Of a DNA stretch of 64,000 nucleotides, positions 26,803 to 37,600 are shown in pieces (position 1 is the first letter of the stretch; each line of letters opens with the position of its first letter). The stretch lies in the NCBI RefSeq assembly GCF_000192865.1, contig NC_015276.1:1488001-1552000 (forward strand), read 5' to 3'. The position numbers were made by a program, and so were the translations under genes. This DNA is from Marinomonas mediterranea MMB-1. Its GTDB lineage: Bacteria; Pseudomonadota; Gammaproteobacteria; Pseudomonadales; Marinomonadaceae. The notes under the pieces were generated by a model, which did no database searches, had not been told where the DNA came from, and saw nothing but the letters and a program-made list of their open reading frames with translations.

Positions 26803-26822
26803 TTGATAATGATAATGGTTTG
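26803..26822. promoter_or_regulatory. Fur box in the receptor/fes divergent promoter
   Basis: Two perfect tandem hexamers GATAATGATAAT (26805-26816) are followed by GGTTTG, a degenerate third hexamer. This matches the head-to-head-to-tail Fur array (GATAAT x3). It lies about 125 bases before the receptor start and 100 before fes, so one site could control both transcripts. Confidence 0.75.
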
Positions 26823-26920
26823 CAATAGCATTTACACAAAATTTGAACTCGCCTTTTTATCCGTATCGAAAGGTCTGCATTTGAGTTCAAAGCAGCGGCA
26901 AGAAAGACCAGGAAAAGTGT

Positions 26921-28378
26921 ATGCAGATTAAGGAATCGAGTGGATCAATGTGCTCGGATTTAAAAGCTCTTATGAAATCGGAACCGCGCATATGGTTGAC
27001 TAGCGATCATGTTGGTTCAGACCTTTGGTGGCAGTGTTTATTGAGGCTTGGCGGGCCATTTGAATCAGACGATTGCTCTAGTAAAAGGGTGAAAGGAACG
27101 AAAAGAGTCGACTTTTTTTGGCGCGATCCAGAAGGGGAGAAGCTCTCAAATACCGCTCAAGTACTCTTGGATATTAACTCTGTTACGAATCATAAGAGCT
27201 GGGATCCAGTATCGTTAAATCGTGTAAAAAATACGGATGTTTGGCATCAGGCGATAGAGGTCGACGCTCTATGGCGTGGCAGCTATGGCTTTATCCCACT
27301 GTCTAAAGAGCAAACGTCTCAAGTTGCCTATGCAAGCTCCGATGGATCGTCAGAAGCACAGCGTGAATGGTATATCTCTATTATGGATCAAGCGATTAGT
27401 GATCCATTAAACCCTCGTCCTGACATTGTATCAGGGAGAGGTTGCCTAGCATCGCCTCTCATTATGAAGAGCGCTGACACCGAAATAGGTTGGACTCAAT
27501 GGGATAAAGGCGAGCTTCCCGAATTTAAAAGAGATGAAATATCCACCATTCGTTGGAATAGCCGCCTGCTCAATAATGCGCGTAGGGTATGGCATTTTGA
27601 AACGGGCCTTGATAACGATCATTCGTTATCTGACATTCAGCAAAAGCCAATCGTAATATTACTTGATGGTCAGCGCTGGTCGATGCCATCCGGCGCTCCT
27701 TCGGTATTGGCATACTTAACTCGTATCGGCATGTTAGCGCCAGCGCATTATTTACTCATTGACTCCATCGACGGTAAGACACGTTGGGGAGAGCTTTCTT
27801 GTAACGCTCAATTTTGGGACGCCGTGTTTAGCGAACTAAAAAACGAAGTGCTTGATGGCTACGGGTTGCCTTCCTTCGAACAGAATGTGCTTGTCGCAGG
27901 GCAGAGTCTTGGTGGTCTTTCTGCTTTATATGCAGGCTTACATTATCAGACGTATGTAAAGAAAGTCGTTAGCTTGTCCGGTTCTTATTGGTGGCCAGAT
28001 GTGGATAGAACGATGCTTCATCAAGCTGCAGACTCTAAAACAGCTTATTCTCAAACAACTGATGGTCAGACCACACGAAACTCAATGGGGCTTATAACGG
28101 GAACGCCTCTTGGCGGGCCGCTAGAAGACCTCCAATTAAACAAGGTAGCGGTTGACCATTTAGAGCTGTTTGTCAGCGTGGGTTCTGGAGAAGGTGACAT
28201 GAACGTTTATAACGATATGTTGGCAAGGATCCTAAAAAATAAAAATGCTCAATTTCAATTTGAACGTTTCATTGGAGGCCATGATTGGCTTGCGTGGCGT
28301 TCGAGTTTGATCAATGGGCTGTGCGCTTTAATCCCTTCCGTATCATCGGTTCGCCCCGTTTTTAACCACTCATCATAA
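26921..28378 (+). CDS. fes: Enterobactin/catecholate siderophore esterase (Fes family)
   Basis: The protein has 485 residues. Fes hydrolyses the serine ester bonds of ferric catecholate siderophores in the cytoplasm to release iron. The N-terminal Fes domain (VDFFWRDPEG, IDVDALWRGSYGFIPL) precedes an alpha/beta-hydrolase fold with the nucleophile in AGQSLGGLSAL and the likely catalytic His in GGHDWLAWR. There is no signal peptide. An AGGAAAAG ribosome site lies before the ATG at 26921. It is the first gene of the siderophore operon; mbtH follows almost directly. Its presence implies that the product contains serine-ester linkages. Confidence 0.93.
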   Translation: MQIKESSGSMCSDLKALMKSEPRIWLTSDHVGSDLWWQCLLRLGGPFESDDCSSKRVKGTKRVDFFWRDPEGEKLSNTAQVLLDINSVTNHKSWDPVSLNRVKNTDVWHQAIEVDALWRGSYGFIPLSKEQTSQVAYASSDGSSEAQREWYISIMDQAISDPLNPRPDIVSGRGCLASPLIMKSADTEIGWTQWDKGELPEFKRDEISTIRWNSRLLNNARRVWHFETGLDNDHSLSDIQQKPIVILLDGQRWSMPSGAPSVLAYLTRIGMLAPAHYLLIDSIDGKTRWGELSCNAQFWDAVFSELKNEVLDGYGLPSFEQNVLVAGQSLGGLSALYAGLHYQTYVKKVVSLSGSYWWPDVDRTMLHQAADSKTAYSQTTDGQTTRNSMGLITGTPLGGPLEDLQLNKVAVDHLELFVSVGSGEGDMNVYNDMLARILKNKNAQFQFERFIGGHDWLAWRSSLINGLCALIPSVSSVRPVFNHSS

Positions 28379-28391
28379 TGGAATGATCATC

Positions 28392-28601
28392 ATGAGCGAC
28401 ACATCTACAAACCCTTTTGACAATGAATCACTAACGTTTTCCGTTTTGGTCAATGACTTAAATCAGCACAGTTTATGGCCTGAATTTGCGGTTATTCCAT
28501 TGGGTTGGGAATCTGTCTTCGGACCCGCTTCTCATGCTGAATGCCTCGTATTTATTGACCAACATTGGACGGATATTCGCCCAGTTTCGCGGACTGCTTA
28601 A
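28392..28601 (+). CDS. MbtH-like NRPS accessory protein
   Basis: The protein has 69 residues and matches the MbtH/YbdZ family: NPFDNE near the start, then HSLWPEF, PLGWESV and a final HWTDIRPVS, with the conserved tryptophans. MbtH proteins bind and activate adenylation domains. The open frame begins at 28383, but the ATG at 28392 has GGAATG at a suitable distance and yields the typical short N-terminus. It lies between fes and the NRPS gene, as ybdZ lies between fes and entF in E. coli. Confidence 0.93.
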   Translation: MSDTSTNPFDNESLTFSVLVNDLNQHSLWPEFAVIPLGWESVFGPASHAECLVFIDQHWTDIRPVSRTA

Positions 28602-28626
28602 TTTACCGTTTACCGTTTACCGTTTA
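28602..28626 (+). repeat. Heptanucleotide tandem repeat between mbtH and the NRPS gene
   Basis: Three perfect copies of TTTACCG run from 28602 to 28622 and are followed by a partial copy. The array begins right after the mbtH stop codon and ends about 35 bases before the NRPS start, without touching the ribosome site. Confidence 0.9.
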
Positions 28627-28663
28627 TTTACCTTAGTTATTTTTTCTAAAGAGGTGCGCCAAT

Positions 28664-31600
28664 ATGGCTCTCCAAGACAATGCAATGAATCAAGAAAAAA
28701 GCCTTATATCCCCATTAACGGATGTCCAGTTAGGCATTTGGTTGGGAGATCAAGTCGCTGAACAGGGGAATGCCTTTACGATAGCGCACTCAGTTGATGT
28801 GAAAGGGGCGATCAATGTTCGTCAGTTAGCTGAAAGTATTAATGAAACGCTATTGAAAGCGGACACAGTATGCACGTTGTATTACGAAAATGACGATGGT
28901 CAGCCTGTTCAGCAATTGTGCGTCGAACTGGCGAGAGTGAAAACGCACGTCGTTAACCTTGTTGGTTGCCAAGATGCGGAACGTATTGCGCGTAGCGCTA
29001 TACAAGAGGATGTAAATGCGGAGTTGTCTTTAAACTCTGATAAGCCACTTTGTCGTCAAGTGCTCTATGTGGTCTCAGAAACTAAGGTGATATGGTATCA
29101 GAGGTTTCACCATATCATGTTAGATGGCTTTAGTTTTAATGTCTTTACTAAGCAAGTGTCGAATCACTACGTGTGGGCGATGCAGTCCAAAGAGGGGCGT
29201 TTGTCAGAAGGCCACAGTAGTGAAACGCCATTTACCCCTTTTTATGATGTTGTTATGGAAGAGCTGGCTTACAAAGCCTCGAAAAAGTATCAAGATGATC
29301 GTGCATTTTGGACCGAGTATGCGTCGAACATCGATAAAATTGCCTCTCTAAGTTCCGGGAAAAAAACGTTTGAAAGCGCGCAATCAGAGCGCCAATCATC
29401 GCTTTTGAGGGCAAACTCACTTATTTCAAAAACCATTCTCGATACCTTGATCACGGCGTCCAACGTGAAGCGAGTGAATCCGGCCGATCTATCTATTGCG
29501 CTCGTTTTTGCGTATCTACATAAAATGACAGGTGCTCGAAATATTCCCGTTGGTTTCCCATTTATGGGACGAATTGGCAGCGCGTCTTTGTTGGCGTTGG
29601 GGCCTGTAGTCAACGTTCTTCCTTTGCAAATTGAGCTGGGTTTTGAGGACTCTCTGGATGATTTGATCGTCAATATTAAAGCGGAGCTAAAAAAGGTTCG
29701 TAAGCATCAAAAGTACAATGCAGAACAAATTGCCCGCGATGTGGGTCGAGTCGGTGAATCGTTCCCGCTGTTTGCTGCAACGATTAATCTACGCTTGTTT
29801 GATTACGACCTTTCCTTTGGCGATGCGACGGCACAGATCGAACACTTGGCGGCAGGGCCTGTGGAAGATTTGGATTTCGGGATGCATTTCAAAGACGGCG
29901 ATCTGTATATCGAATGGGTCGCGAATCGTCAACGCTATCTCGAAACGGAGCTATTACAGCACGCTCAGCGTTTTATCGAATTTGTTAAGCAGCTTGCCAA
30001 AGCACCGGAGCGGAGTATTGCATTGCATCGCGTCGCAAGTGCACAAGAAAGACAACAACTTCAATCTTGGCAAAAGAGTCCTTATACCGACAACTACACC
30101 AGTCCTTCAGCCTTTTTCAAAGGAGATATTGAGACTGACATTGCCGAATTATTCTTCTCTCGGCCTAATTGCTACGCTCAGACTCTCGCATTAAAAACTG
30201 ACCGTGGAGACTTGTCACATAAACAGCTGACTCAGAAAGTAAGCCAATGGACACGAGCGTTTAAACATCTTGGCCTAAAACAGGGTGATGCTGTTGCAAT
30301 TGTGCTACCAAGAGATGAACGTATCGTTCTTGCGACATTAGCGTTAATGCAGTTAAGAGCGACGTTTATTCCAATCGATCCTGAATACCCAGCTTCTAGA
30401 CTTGAATGGATTTTCGAGGATTCGGCTCCAAAAGCGCTCATTACCACGTCATTGTTAGCGTCACGGCTACCTGCTTCTAGAACCAATACAAAGCAATCAC
30501 AATTTATTGATGAAATGTTATTTGATGAAGTGCTACTTGATGACCCTGATCTAGAGTCGCTTATAGAGTCGCAATCTAGTGAACCGTGGGGCACGCGGAA
30601 GGGGGAGGCAGATCTAACGACATCACCTCTGGACTTGGCTTATATCATGTACACCTCCGGTTCGACAGGGAAACCAAAAGGAGTCGCCATTCCCTATCAA
30701 GGAATTACGAATCTATTTCACGCGCATCGTGTGGCCGATTATGAGCCTCTATTAGCGGAATGTAATGGAAGCGTGCAGGCTGCACACACCGCCTCATTCT
30801 CCTTTGATAGTTCTTGGGATATGTTACTTTTGCTGTGGATGGGGCAGGCGTTACATGTTGTAAATGACGAGATGCGAAAAGATGCGATTGAGTTTGTTCA
30901 GTACGTGCGTCAAGAGAAAATCAATACGATAGACGTCCCACCTTCTTTTCTAATGCAAATGCTGGACGCAGATTTAGTCGAGGAAGGACATCATTACCCC
31001 ACTCGCTCATTTATTGGCGGGGAAGCTGCGTCGCCAGCGCTTTGGGAGCGTGTAAAGTCGACACCTAACTTTGATGTCAGGAACTACTACGGTCCAACGG
31101 AAAACAGTGTAGACAGTGTCGGGTGTTCCGTTTCAGACTCTGAAAAGGTCATTATTGGCAAGCCGATTGCTGGCACTCAATCTTATATTTTAGACGACGG
31201 TTTAAACCCTGTGCCAGCAGGCGTTGTCGGTGAATTGTATGTATCCGGCCCCGGATTGGCACATGGCTACATTAATCGCTCTGGCCAGACGGCCAGTCGG
31301 TTTATTGCGAACCCGTTTGAGGCGAATTCTAGAATGTATCGAACGGGAGATCTCGCTCGATGGACGTCTCAAGGCCAAATCGAATATTTGGGCCGTAGTG
31401 ATCATCAAGTTCAGGTTCGAGGATATCGAGTCGAGCTTGAAGAGATTGAAAATGTCATTGCCTCCGTTGCGGGCATCACGGCCGCTAAGGTCTATGCGGT
31501 TGAGCAGGGTGCGAGCAATCGACTGATTGCCTATTGCGTCTGTCCGTCGCTTTCTGTTTCCCCGACAGCCCCCCTAACTGCATCTCAAATTGAGAGCGAT

Positions 31601-34600
31601 GAAGCTAGGATCACCGCCCGAGTGCTTAGCGATATTTCGAAAGCCTTGCCTGATTATATGGTTCCTAGTGTGCTTAAAGTTATGCAGGCATTCCCGCTTA
31701 ATGTGAACGGCAAAATCGATCGTACGGCATTGCCACCAATTGACGCGCCACAGCGTCAATCTGGAAAGACGCCGATAACTTTGCCAGAGCAGCTGCTTTG
31801 CAGCGCGATAGCGAACTGTCTAGGGTTGGAAAATGTGTTTGCCGACGATGATTTCTTTCATTTAGGCGGCGACAGCATTACAGCCATGTCGCTAGGGAAC
31901 ATATTACGCAAAGAGGGCTTTCGAGTACGTCCGAAGGATGTATTTGCAGGAAAAACGCCAGAAGCCATCGCCAAAACCCTGTCTCGACTAGACGAAGATA
32001 GAAGTACGCACGAAGTTTTACCTAAGGTTTCTAGTCATGGAGAACTCAAAAATCTGCCTATCTTACAATGGTTTAATGAGCAAACCACATTAGGTCTTGA
32101 GCAATCGTACGTACAGGGTGTATTTGTCCAGACCCCGTCGGATGTAACACCGAACCAGATCCACCAAGCGCTTACTTTGCTGGCGCAGCGTCACCCCGTG
32201 CTGGTTGCTTATGTGGATGGCGATACGCTGCATATACCCGAGACAATAGAGGGTCAGGATTGGCTAATTAAATTTGATGACAAGGCAAACGCCAAGCTCA
32301 AATCGAGAAATAGCCGCATTGAGCAGCAGGCCGATGGCGCATTTTCACAGGTTGTACACGCTATTGCACCACAACGCGGGCAGCTTTTGAAAGCCGCCTA
32401 CCTCGCATCTTTTGAAGAGACAGAAGAGGCGCCAAACAATGAAGAAAAACGCTCCGCTGGACTGGTCATTGGTATCCACCATCTGGCCGTTGATGGTGTC
32501 TCGTGGCGTATACTGCTGCAAGAACTTAATGCGATAACAGAAGACCTTAAAATAGACAAAAAAGGCTCTAATAAACGCTCTGGCCCTTCTAATGACAGTA
32601 TTCGTGATGATACAAGCGCTATTGAAGAAACCTCACTTCGTCAATGGCAAGCCACACTGTTAGACAACATCGATGTCTATCGACAGCAAAGCGCTTTTTG
32701 GAAAGAACAACTTGCTACTCGGCCTAATAAAACCGTACGCCCTGATGCGTTGCGAAGCGATTTAAAACATGACCGGGTGTTACTGGGCGTTGAATCGACA
32801 AAAACGCTGCTTGAACAATTACCGCAAGACTACAAGGCTAACGTGGACGAGATCCTGATGACGGTGATCGCGCTGGCGTATGCACGTCATTTCGAGCAAA
32901 GCGATGTACGTTTTGGTTTAGAGTCGCACGGCAGAGCCGAGCTCGATGATAGGCACGGTGCTTCAAGTGATCTGTCGCGTACTTTAGGGTGGTTAACCTC
33001 AGAGTTCCCGATTCGCTTTGATCTCAGTGGCAGACTGTTTGATCTTCTAAAAAACCTCGACCTGCCCTATGAAGAAACCGTTCGCCGCGTTCGTACTCAG
33101 CTCCAAAAGGCCGGTGAATGTGGCATTGGGTATGGTGTTTTAAGGTATCTAGATTCTCAGAACAAATCAGAACTTCAAACGCTCGAACAAAACAATCGTC
33201 CCGATGTGCTATTTAATTATCTTGGTCGATTCAGAGAGGGGCAGGCCTTTTGGACGCCTCAACAAACGCAAGGTGTGTTTAAGGATGCTTTTGCTGTTCA
33301 TCAATCTGAGGACATGCCACAGTATTATCCAATTGAGCTTAATATTTTTGTTCAAGAAGGGTCCGAGGGCGCACAGCTCGCCTTGCAGTGGAGTTGGTTG
33401 CCTCAGCACTGCCTTGATGAAGACATCAATGCCTTGACTGAAACCATCGCTGCGTATGCTCAGTGTATGCATCAGTATGCGAAGCGACACCCAGCTAATG
33501 CGATGAATACTGCAACGCGTGATGAAATGACATCCTTGGATATCCCAGAAGGGTCACTGACGTTGCTGAATGGAAAGTACGGCGCACTTGATAAAGTGTT
33601 GCCGGTATTGCCGCTTCAGGAAGGGCTGCTCTTTCATGCTCAAATGAACGAAACGACGGACGTGTCTGAACAGCACGAACGTGATTCAAGCTACAGTTCG
33701 TTGGCGAAACTGACATTGGAAGGAAACTTGAATGTGTCACGACTGCAAAGAGCGTTGGATGCTGTTATTGATAAACACCCTCAATTAGCCGCTATTTTTG
33801 ATGTGTCTGTCTTGTCAGATCCCATTCAAATTTTAACAGCGAATACCTCTAAACAGTTAACGGCTACTGCCTCTAAACAGGGGAGTACTGGTCAACGCAA
33901 AAAAGACATCGGTAAGTGGCCGTTAAAGGTGATTGATCTCTCAAGTGCTTCCGAGCATGAGCAGGCAGAGCGTATTCAAGAGATTGAACGTAAAGAGCTT
34001 TGTCGCGACTTTAATGTTTTGCACTCCGCAGGACAGCCTTTATTGCATGCCGTTTTAGTCAAGTGCGCGTCGAATAAACACGAATTGTTCTTAAATGCGC
34101 ATCATTTGGTCGTGGACGGTTGGTCAACCCCGATCATGTTAAATGACTTGATGGTCGCCTATGGCGATGAGCGACAGGCGCTAACGCCCACCAGCGTGCC
34201 ATACCATCAAGTCGTTTCGAGTATGGTGGCGCGTGACAAACAAGAAATGCAAGCTGCATGGAAAGCCGCTCTTGATGGCGTCACTCCAACATTGGTTTTT
34301 GGCGAACAGCCGCCTGCCGATCAGGTTAGAACTTACTCTCTTTGTCTCGATGAGGCGATGTTTCAGTCCTTAATTCAAGCGTATCAACGTCGTGGACTTA
34401 CGCTTAATTCTGTATTGCAAACGATCTGGGCCAATGTGTTAAGTGCAATGACGGGTAAATTTGATCTGGTATTCGGAACGCCAATATCAGGGCGCTTTAA
34501 TTCAGTCGAGGGGGTGGTCGAGCATATTGGGTTGTTTAGTAATACTGTGCCAGTACGTGTGACACTATCGCCCGATGTGACACTTTGGGAACAAGCTCAA

Positions 34601-37600
34601 AACGTGCAAAATGATCAAGTTCAATTACTTGAGCACGATGGGCTCGGGTTGGCTGAGATCCAACGCCTCATACAGCCTACGAACCAAGCGAGTGGGAATG
34701 TCTTCGATACCTTGTTGGTTGTTGAGAACTTCCCAGATCAAGATGGTCTGAGTGGACAATCGTTTCATGGAGTACAACTTACTGAGGTTAAAAACCGAGG
34801 TTATACTCACTACCCGTTAACCATCTTAGCATTACCGAGTAACGAGCTTGAGCTCTTGTTCGAATATCGTGGTGATGAACAAAGTATTCAAACCATCATG
34901 GCGCGTTTTGAATTGCTGCTGAATCGAATGATTGACAGTTCAGTCGTCAATGCCGTTTCTGACTTTCAAGCCTCGTCTAAAATTCAGCCTGATGTTCAGT
35001 CTCAAGTTAAGTGCGAGTCGCAGTCTTTATCGAATTGGTTGCGCGACGATACGATTGCGAGATTGAATCTGCAAACAGAGCATGAAAAGTCGCTAATTGC
35101 CCAGATAAACGACACCACTTATGCTTTAGAGCCGTCAACCCTACGACATCAAATGCAGCATCAGGCAGCCAGAACACCTGACGAAATTTGCTTAGTCGAT
35201 AGCGATATATCTTTGACCTACTGCCAAGCTCGTGAGCAGGTGATTGCCTTGGCGCATCAGCTACAGCTTATCGGCGTTCAGCCTGGGGACATCGTGGCGG
35301 TCGCCTTACCTAGATCCGTTCGTCTAACGATTGCGCTGTGGGCAACGATAGAAGTTGGGGCTGCTTACTTGCCGCTTGATACAGGGTACCCAGACGATCG
35401 CTTGAACTACATGCTGAGTGACGCCTCGCCCAAAGCATTGATCACCTTGCCCGACGAGGCGAGCCGTTTTAATAGTCAGGCGACTGTTGTTTTATATGAG
35501 CGTCTAATCGACATAGACAGTAGTCTAAAGTTACTTATTAAAAATCAGTGGAACGCCCCTCGGTTATTACCCACTGACGCGGCTTATTTGCTCTATACGT
35601 CTGGTTCAACTGGAAGACCGAAAGGGGTGTTGGTGTCTCATTATGCGATCGTCAATCGTATTTTGTGGATGCAAGACGCTTACCCAATGGATGAGCGTGA
35701 TACTGTACTACAAAAGACACCGTGCAGCTTTGACGTATCCGTTTGGGAATTTTTCTGGTCTGCCATGGTCGGAGCCAAACTGATGATGGCACCGCCGGAA
35801 GCGCATCGTGACCCGCAATGGCTGCGACAGCTGGTGGACAAGCACCACATCACCACCTTGCATTTTGTTCCTTCCATGCTGGCGGCTTTTGTCAGTGACA
35901 GCATGACTGCAACGCCAACGGCACAACACGAAACGCAGGTAAACGGCCGTTCTGTTTGTCCTAGTTTGCGCCAAGTGTTTTGCAGCGGTGAGGCGTTATC
36001 CAAAGAGCTGTCTGTGGCATTTGAATCTGTCTTCAATACGCCATTGCATAATCTTTATGGTCCAACTGAAGCGGCGGTAGACGTGACTTATCACCCAGCA
36101 TTTGGGGCGGATCTTGAACAAGTGTCGGGCGTTTCTGTCCCGATCGGTAAGCCAGTCTGGAATACCCAACTTCGCATATTGGACAACTATCTTCGCCCCG
36201 TGCCGGTAGGCGTTCCGGGTGAGCTCTATCTATGCGGCGTACAGTTGGCGACAGGGTATTGGAATCGATTTGATCTTACCGCAACGAGATTTGTGGCTGA
36301 CCCATTCGGAAATGGCGAGCGAATGTATCGCACGGGGGATGTTGTACGCTGGTTGGAGGATGGTGCTGTCGAATACCTTGGCCGAAGTGATGACCAACTT
36401 AAAATTCGTGGGCAACGCATTGAACTTGGCGAAATTGAACGTGTACTGAGTGCCGTTGACGGCGTTGATCAGTGCGCAGTGGTCGCGAAGACCTGGGGAC
36501 AATCAGCCGGTATGGTCGGAGGAGATACTCGGCAATTGATTGGCTATGTGGTTTCCGATGTGGGCTTGTCACTTGATACGGTGGACATTAGTAAGCATCT
36601 CGTTGAAACCTTGCCGTCGCACATGGTACCTGCCGTTATTATTCCATTGGATGCATTGCCATTGAGCGCAAATGGCAAGTTAGATCGCAAGGCTTTGCCA
36701 GTACCAAGTGAAACCAATGTAACGGTAGGTCGAGAGCCCCGACCAGGTATAGAAACCAAAATGGCGACGACGTTCGCTCAAGTCCTTGAGACGGATCATG
36801 TGTATGCAGACGATGACTTCTTTGCCTTAGGAGGACATTCTCTACTGGCGGTTAGGTTAGTCTCAGAGCTTCGAAAACAGTGGCAACTGACCGTGTCTGT
36901 TGGTCAAGTTATGGTCTCCCCCACGATAGAGAAATTAGCCAAGGTTTTGTCAGATGAAAAATTGGCTAATAACCGAGACTTAGCGGGGTTTGGGCTGGTT
37001 CTTCCTATTCGTCAGGGCAAATCTACGCCAATATTCTGTGTCCACCCAGCATCAGGCTTTGCGTGGCAATACACTGGACTTAGCCGCTACCTTGAAGGCG
37101 AAAGCCCCCTTATTGGACTTCAATCACCGCGCCCTGACGGCCCGATAGCGGCGCAGGCGAACTTAGATGGCATGATAGAGCAACACCTCCAACAACTTCG
37201 ATCTCAGCAAGCAGCAGGGCCTTATCGATTGATGGGTTACTCGTTAGGAGGTGTGATTGCTCACGGCTTAGCGGTGCGATTGCAAAGTATGGGGGAAGAG
37301 GTCAGTTTCCTTGGCTTGTTGGATACTTATCCGCCAGATGATCAAGATTGGAGCGGTCCGACAGACGAAGAAGCACAACAGGAAGTTGAGCGAGAAAAAG
37401 CGCAGTTTATGAACGACGCGGAAACGCAAGAAAAAGACGTGATGTTTGACGACATCGTTGCAAACTACGCGGACTCAATTCGTCATCTATCGCAGGCGAC
37501 AACGCCTAGGTTCAATGGCAAAGCGGTGTTGTTTGTCGCTGATCGAACGGTACCCGAGGGAATGGACATCGACGCAACGTGGGCGCCGTTTGTCGATACA

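Noticed and set aside
28602..28626. CRISPR-like array
   Set aside because: Repeats are 7 bases with no spacers. No other repeat-spacer pattern or cas gene was seen in the window.
29290..29673. 127-codon frame antisense to the NRPS
   Set aside because: It lies wholly within a well-supported condensation domain. Long antisense frames are expected opposite such a gene.
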